Origin: Thuidium tamariscinum
Taxonomy: Eukaryota; Streptophyta; Bryopsida; Hypnales; Thuidiaceae
NCBI GenBank assembly: GCA_947034885.2
Contig: OX344751.2
Span: forward strand, 12,958,001 to 13,022,000
Direction of reading: 5' to 3'
DNA length: 64,000 bases
The translations under genes and the position numbers were made by a program. The stretch's first letter is position 1. Every line of letters begins with the position of its first letter. Below, one piece after another: positions 59,041-64,000 of the stretch. The notes under the pieces were generated by a model that saw only the letters and a list, made by a program, of their open reading frames with translations, was not told where the DNA came from and did not search any database.

Positions 59041-59203
59041 CACTAGAAAAAAGTTTGAAGCCTTTAACGTGACTTCAACAAAATTTAGATGATGTTTTGC
59101 GTTAATTGCAATGCAAAATTTGCAAATTTATGTTGCAATCAACACAAAACATCATCTAAATTGTGTTGAAGTCATGTTAAAGGCTTCAAGCTTTCTTCTA
59201 GTG
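59041..59203. mobile_element. CACTA-type hairpin MITE (163 bp)
   Basis: It starts CACTAGAAAAAAG and ends CTTTCTTCTAGTG; the arms pair almost throughout (TTGAAGCCTTTAAC, ACTTCAACA, TTTAGATGATGTTTT). CAG flanks both sides (59038-59040, 59204-59206). It is of the CACTAGAA subfamily, like 60258-60561. Confidence 0.92.
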
Positions 59204-59206
59204 CAG

Positions 59207-59997
59207 CTATTAATGGCTGATCCTAAGTTTTGACCATGTTGTCATGTCATAGATATTGGTATGAACCTCACATATTTATGGGGCCAATGGCAAAAGAAAT
59301 TGGTAGATGCCGCTAGCAACCATTTACCCAACCCATTGCACAATTACGCGAGATTGGGTGATTGATTCCTTTCCACATGGTCCCATGGTCCACACCAAAA
59401 TGAGTGCACAGGTAGTGATCACCAATTCTATCTTCATTGACAGCAATTCCCAACCAGAAAAAGGGATATTTTTAATTATATTTTTTTCCGTATCCCAAGC
59501 TATAAGGGTGGTTTGAAATAAAAATCTGAGTATTGGCTACTGTGTTGATTCAAATTGACCTTATCGTTATCCTCATTCGTTGTCTCAAAAAATTGCAATC
59601 CAAAATGTACAAGTACTGGTCCTGGACTTGATCAAAACTTTGGCTTCATGTGAGCATCTCCTGCACCCCTCCAATTTTCTCAGCCCCTTCATTTCGGGGA
59701 GCAGCTGGCTGGATTTACTCAGGAATAAATGCTGAAATATTTTTTATTTTTTCCACAATCTTTTTTTGCAAATTCTGAATTCATATTTGCAATTAGAGAC
59801 CCCAAATTTGCTAGGCATACTAGAACATACCCCAAAACACAGCACAAAAATAGGGAACTTTTTACTTTTATTCCTAGGTAACATGAATTTTACCCTGCTG
59901 GACTTACTTCGTGGCACGGATTTAACGTCTTGCCTTCATTTGAGATTTTTCAATTTTAGAGGGGACAGCCATTTGTATCTCCAACAATACAACTGGC
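59207..59997. other. Intergenic DNA
   Basis: Two plus-strand frames of 69-79 codons (59307-59516, 59766-60005) have no recognisable domain; I see no gene here. Confidence 0.5.
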
Positions 59998-60117
59998 TAA
60001 AATAAACTTCCAACCAATCACAAGTTACACATCTTCCTAAAATAAACTTTCAACCAATCACAAGTTATACAACTTCCTAAAATAAACTTCCAATCAATTA
60101 CAAGGCAAAGAACTTGC
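59998..60117. repeat. Tandem repeat, 40 bp x 3
   Basis: Units start at 59998, 60038 and 60078 with TAAAATAAACTT; the first two share CAACCAATCACAAGTTA and differ at few positions, and the third is more diverged in its second half. Confidence 0.9.
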
Positions 60118-60257
60118 GAAAGCAATAAGTATCCTATCTTTGATTACAATGACTTGCTAATTAATCCCAAGAAAATATGTAGCCTGTAGAGGGGTTAGTA
60201 ACCCCTTCAAATATGGATTATTTGGTGTATCATTTTGAAGGTAGAAGGTGATGCATG

Positions 60258-60561
60258 CACTAGAAGAAAATTGTGTTGGAAGCCCCAAAAATGTGTCAAA
60301 AACTGCGCTGCAAGCTACACAACACATCATATGGATTTTGTTGAGTTCCACGTTTTCAATGCAACATTCTATATATATTGGACTGCATTTTTGTGTTAGA
60401 GTTTTGCAGAATTCTAACGTAGAAATGCAGTCCAGTGTAGATGTCTACAGAATGCTACGTTAAAAACATGGAGCTCAACAAAATCCATATGATATGTTGT
60501 GTAGCTTCCAACGCAATTTTTGACACGTTTTGGAGGCTTCCAATACACTTTTCTTCTAGTG
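60258..60561. mobile_element. CACTA-type hairpin MITE (304 bp)
   Basis: It starts CACTAGAAGAAAATTGTG and ends CACTTTTCTTCTAGTG; the arms pair over most of their length (GGAAGCC, GCTACACAACA, CATATGGATTTTGTTGAG). ATG flanks both ends (60255-60257, 60562-60564). No coding frame. Confidence 0.93.
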
Positions 60562-60564
60562 ATG

Positions 60565-61219
60565 CTATAATTGATTGTTTATCATCTAAAAATTACAGGC
60601 TTTGAGGTAGGGTTTAGGGTTGCAGGAGATGCTCTAAATGCATAATAAGGTAGAAGTAACTATTTTAGACAACCTTCCTTTAATGGCTTCATAGGCTGAC
60701 CAATAGTCAACAACACTTGGATGCGTTGTTTATTGAAAAAGATTCTCTATTTGTACCTTCTTGTCTAGTCATCTCTCTTCCTTTATTGCTTCAGAAAAAG
60801 TGTTAAAGCTAACCATAATAGGTGAGTATGAAATTGGGATGGATCCCAATAAAAAATCTACATTTATGTTGAATAAAATATCATTTTTGAGGAAAAAAAT
60901 TCTTTTTTTGCATTGTTCTTCATCCTTATCTTGCACACTCCAAGCTAAATTTCAAAGTGAACTACCCACATCTTCCATGCTAAAATACTTAAGTTATCCA
61001 TTATAGGTATTTTTAATCTGGTTAGCCTTAGCGCACCCTCCTTTCAAAAAAAAAAGAGAAAATAAATTGTTTCGATTCCCAATTCTACACATTGTGTCAT
61101 ATACATTAAAGGTAGTGAACGTTGGTATAAATTAATTAGATGATTTTTCTATGCAATGAAAATGTGAGGGATTTTGTAACATAAATCATGATGGGGTTGT
61201 AGCATTGTATACTCACTTG
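60565..61219. other. AT-rich intergenic DNA
   Basis: No gene or bounded repeat was recognised in this stretch. Confidence 0.55.
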
Positions 61220-61547
61220 AAGGGATTTAAGGGCATTGGGAGACTACAAGTTGTTTTGAATTCTTGGATTGTCTATAGGAATGTCCCACACCCCTAGTTT
61301 GAAATGGTCAAGAGATTCCTAAATCAAAAAATATTAGTTATTTAGTTATTTAATTATTTTTAAAACATTTTGCTGGATTTAAGAAAAAATCAAGCTTAGG
61401 TTTTTTAACACTTGTTTGAATTAAATTTTTTTTTTTTTCAAAAATCCAAAATTTACCATTATAGATTACTTCATAGTTTTTAGACAACATAAGAAATAGG
61501 TAGGGAGATGGCCTAGAAATAGCCCTCCCTTGTCTTCAAATCCCTTC
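61220..61547 (-). mobile_element. Family B element, copy 7 (328 bp)
   Basis: The left end AAGGGATTTAAGGGCA pairs with the right end TGTCTTCAAATCCCTTC, which is followed by TA (61548-61549); the left TA has become TG. It resembles the copy at 55618-55927 (AGTTGTTTTGAATTC, TGGCC.AAAATAGCCCTCCCT-like). Confidence 0.75.
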
Positions 61548-61549
61548 TA

Positions 61550-64000
61550 ATGTATTATTTAAATGTTCCCTATTCTAAGATTGGTTTAATTTTGATGAAT
61601 CTTATTGGTCAATTAAAAAAAAGTTTTTAATGCAAGTATTATATGAAGAAATTATGCATTCTCAAAGAATTGATTATAATGAGTTGCGAAAATCAACCCA
61701 AGGCTTTTATGTTAGTTTTTGAGTATGTTATAGAAGAATTTATAGATTTTATGTTCAATATGGGTACTTTCAAGTAAAGATTTCAAATTTTCAATTAGGT
61801 GCATGTGTTTGCTTTTTTTGCCCTATTCTATTTTTTTTAACAACCCCTCAACAACAATTCAATTCACTTGTGAAATCAAATTAAGTTTCACTCTAGTACC
61901 TTTTTATTTGTAAGTCCTTGAAATAAGTAACAACCATCTAACTCTTATAATGAAATTAAAGATTTTTTGGGGTCCTCAAAATTTGTGCACTTCTCTTGCT
62001 ACACACAACAAAGTAAAGTGTTGTTCACATCATTCATTTTGCCCTTTGGATTGAAATTTTTTAGTGTAGGATTACATTTATTGATCTTTTCTTTGGCTAA
62101 AACTTACTCTCTAGCCCTCTAGGACTTTGCTTTTGCTTCTAGAGTAAAAGAAACCTTAATCCTTATTAAGTCAAAAACAAATTAAGAAAAGCCATCACTA
62201 CAACATCTCCATTATTTGTAATATGAGACTTTATCTCCAAATATAAGTAAGTCAAACATTGAAGTTTCAATATCTTATACCCACTTTCTCAAGATTAGTC
62301 AAAGCAACAAGGAAATTTTTCCACCTAAGATTTTGAATGGCCTATGTGACCCCAAACTATGCACCATGAAGTGCTTGTCAATTTCTCGCCCTACCTCCAC
62401 TCCTTTGGAAAATCAGGAGTCAAGTGATTCATTTCAAAAAAACTTCCACACTCCCTTCCAAGAAAAATCAATAGCTGTCAAATGTATATCTGAAATACAA
62501 ATATGATACTGATATTGATACCAATACCAATATGACCATATATGGATATACCTATCTATATATTCAGGATACAACATACGAACGACGACATATAGATACG
62601 GATACAACAATATGGGATTATCGCATATTGATTGTTTGCAATCCCACCCTCCCAAAATTATAAGAAGGGGTGGGGGTCGGGGGTAGGGGCGTAAAATTTT
62701 AATTTTAATTTAAAATATTTTTGTAGTCATGGTGCATAGTTACACCATGAAATGGTTGTAACAGTAAGTATACAATATAGTGTCACAAGATGACATGTGT
62801 CTACACCAAAGTTCAATTTTTGGTGTTCTTTAAAAGAAATAATTGTCCAAAATTGTCATCTGTAGAATATAACCCATAATTGAAGATTTAAAAAAAACAA
62901 AACTTCAATAATAAAAAAGTGTCATAGAATACTGACTATGAAAATGTGATGGAAAATTTCAGCTCATTTGCCTACAAGGATTGGAAGATCATAATGTTTG
63001 AAGTAAAAAAGAAAACTATTTTTCATTTTGTACTATAAAGTCAATAGACTTAGAACTTTCTTAGAGTATTGTTTTTCCTCTTGATGAATTTGCATTTCTT
63101 CACCATTGAGTATCACACCTTACTTAATATATTCATGTAAAATTTCAAAAGCAAATACAAGGGCTAGCTTACTCTAAAGCACTAACAACAATAAAGAGAT
63201 TGAATGAATCACTAGAACACTATTAATTTCATGATGATTTCATGTGCATAAAGAATTTTTAATTAGAAATCTAAATGCTGAAAATTTAGAGACTAAAATT
63301 TGGAATATATGGAAATAATTTCAAGAACTTTAGCTTTTCAAATTGGAAGACAATAGAGCTTGAATTTAAAAGAAAGAGTTTTCCTCAAAACTATCCTAAA
63401 ATAGCTAATAAAGTTTGGCTCTTTTAGAATGAGATTTGAAAACTATAATTATATATATATATTTAAAAAAAAAATTGACATATTTTATTACTTATATACA
63501 TGCCAAATTTCAAAAGTTGATGAAGCATTTAGCAAAAGATGCTCCAAAAGTACCTTCCTAATTAACATTCATTGCTCTAAATTGTTTGAAGAGCAAAACT
63601 ATTGATCCAAGAATTTGATTGGAAAATTGCTAGGTTATATAAACATTCCCCATATAGTGTGAAAATTTAAAGTACATTCATAAAAATTGACTTAATATGA
63701 CCTTACCTGTAACCATTCTAAGAGTTCATCCCCACCATCCTAATGAACTTAAGTAATTACCTTACCTTCAATAACACAGTTCAAAATTTTCTTAAAACAT
63801 TTTATGCAAATTCTATTAATTTATATAAGATTCCTTTCTTGCCAAACAAAAATTCTTTTAAACGAAGTAGCATGCAAAAAAATAAACACCAAATTTGAGG
63901 ATAATTGTTTGCAAACTCTAACCTATAGCCTTAATGGTCATTTCTGTATCATAAAGTAGATAATTCTGAAGACATGATTTTTGCAATCTTAAGTAGGTTC
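61550..64000. other. AT-rich intergenic DNA
   Basis: A run rich in GATAC/ATATGG-type short units lies at about 62498-62605. No gene or bounded repeat is recognised up to the window end. Confidence 0.55.
62667..62689 (+). other. G-quadruplex-type motif
   Basis: Four G runs of 4, 5, 5 and 4 are separated by loops of 1, 2 and 2 bases, an ideal intramolecular quadruplex pattern, isolated in AT-rich DNA. Confidence 0.7.

Noticed and set aside
1-64000. LTR retroelements, rRNA, tRNA, CRISPR arrays
   Set aside because: I found no direct long terminal repeats, reverse-transcriptase motifs, cloverleaf-like sequence, rRNA core motifs or spaced direct repeats; I could not run profile searches.

Overview
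The window is nuclear DNA of a land plant (or close streptophyte). The evidence is a six-exon SWEET sugar transporter, a plant-type GT14 (DUF266) glycosyltransferase split over ten short exons, a PIF/Harbinger element of plant type, and Arabidopsis-type telo-boxes in an intron. The DNA is very AT-rich. Genes stand out as GC-richer islands in a sea of small inverted-repeat DNA transposons. I cannot place the plant more closely.

Host genes lie in two clusters. The first (about 9.25-14.3 kb) is the GT14 gene on the minus strand. I could join ten exons in phase into a 362-residue type II membrane protein, and its 5' leader holds a diverged 265-bp tandem duplication. The second (about 38-44.3 kb) holds two convergent genes: a three-exon plus-strand gene for an unrecognised 161-residue, probably plastid-targeted, single-membrane-span protein (38294-40096), and the minus-strand SWEET gene (41410-43992). 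A 47-codon open frame of unknown standing sits between their 3' ends.

The rest is mobile DNA with exact boundaries in many cases. A 5,472-bp PIF/Harbinger element (30967-36438, TTA target duplications) carries a decayed Myb-like ORF1 and a decayed DDE transposase; two CACTA-type hairpin MITEs have landed in it. Short families recur: family A (about 0.93-0.95 kb, CCCCTAAAG ends, 4-bp target duplications TTAA or TTAG), B (about 250-330 bp, GGGGATTT-like ends at TA), C (about 385 bp, AAACACCC ends at TA), D (about 730 bp, ends GGGTSATTGCAAGAAA, 4-bp target duplications), E (about 325 bp, AGGTAGGAGG ends at TA), CACTA hairpins, one Stowaway, and one element with an 8-9 bp target duplication. Several are nested, which fixes their borders: D inside E, B inside A, and A inside a B-ended element inside C.

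The window opens with a perfect 145-bp-arm palindrome cut by the left edge. I saw no rRNA, tRNA, CRISPR array or LTR retroelement. The most novel material is the set of DNA-transposon families without an evident autonomous partner (especially D and the TTAA-flanked ones), the unrecognised plastid-type protein, and a TIR element that encloses GC-richer, gene-like sequence.
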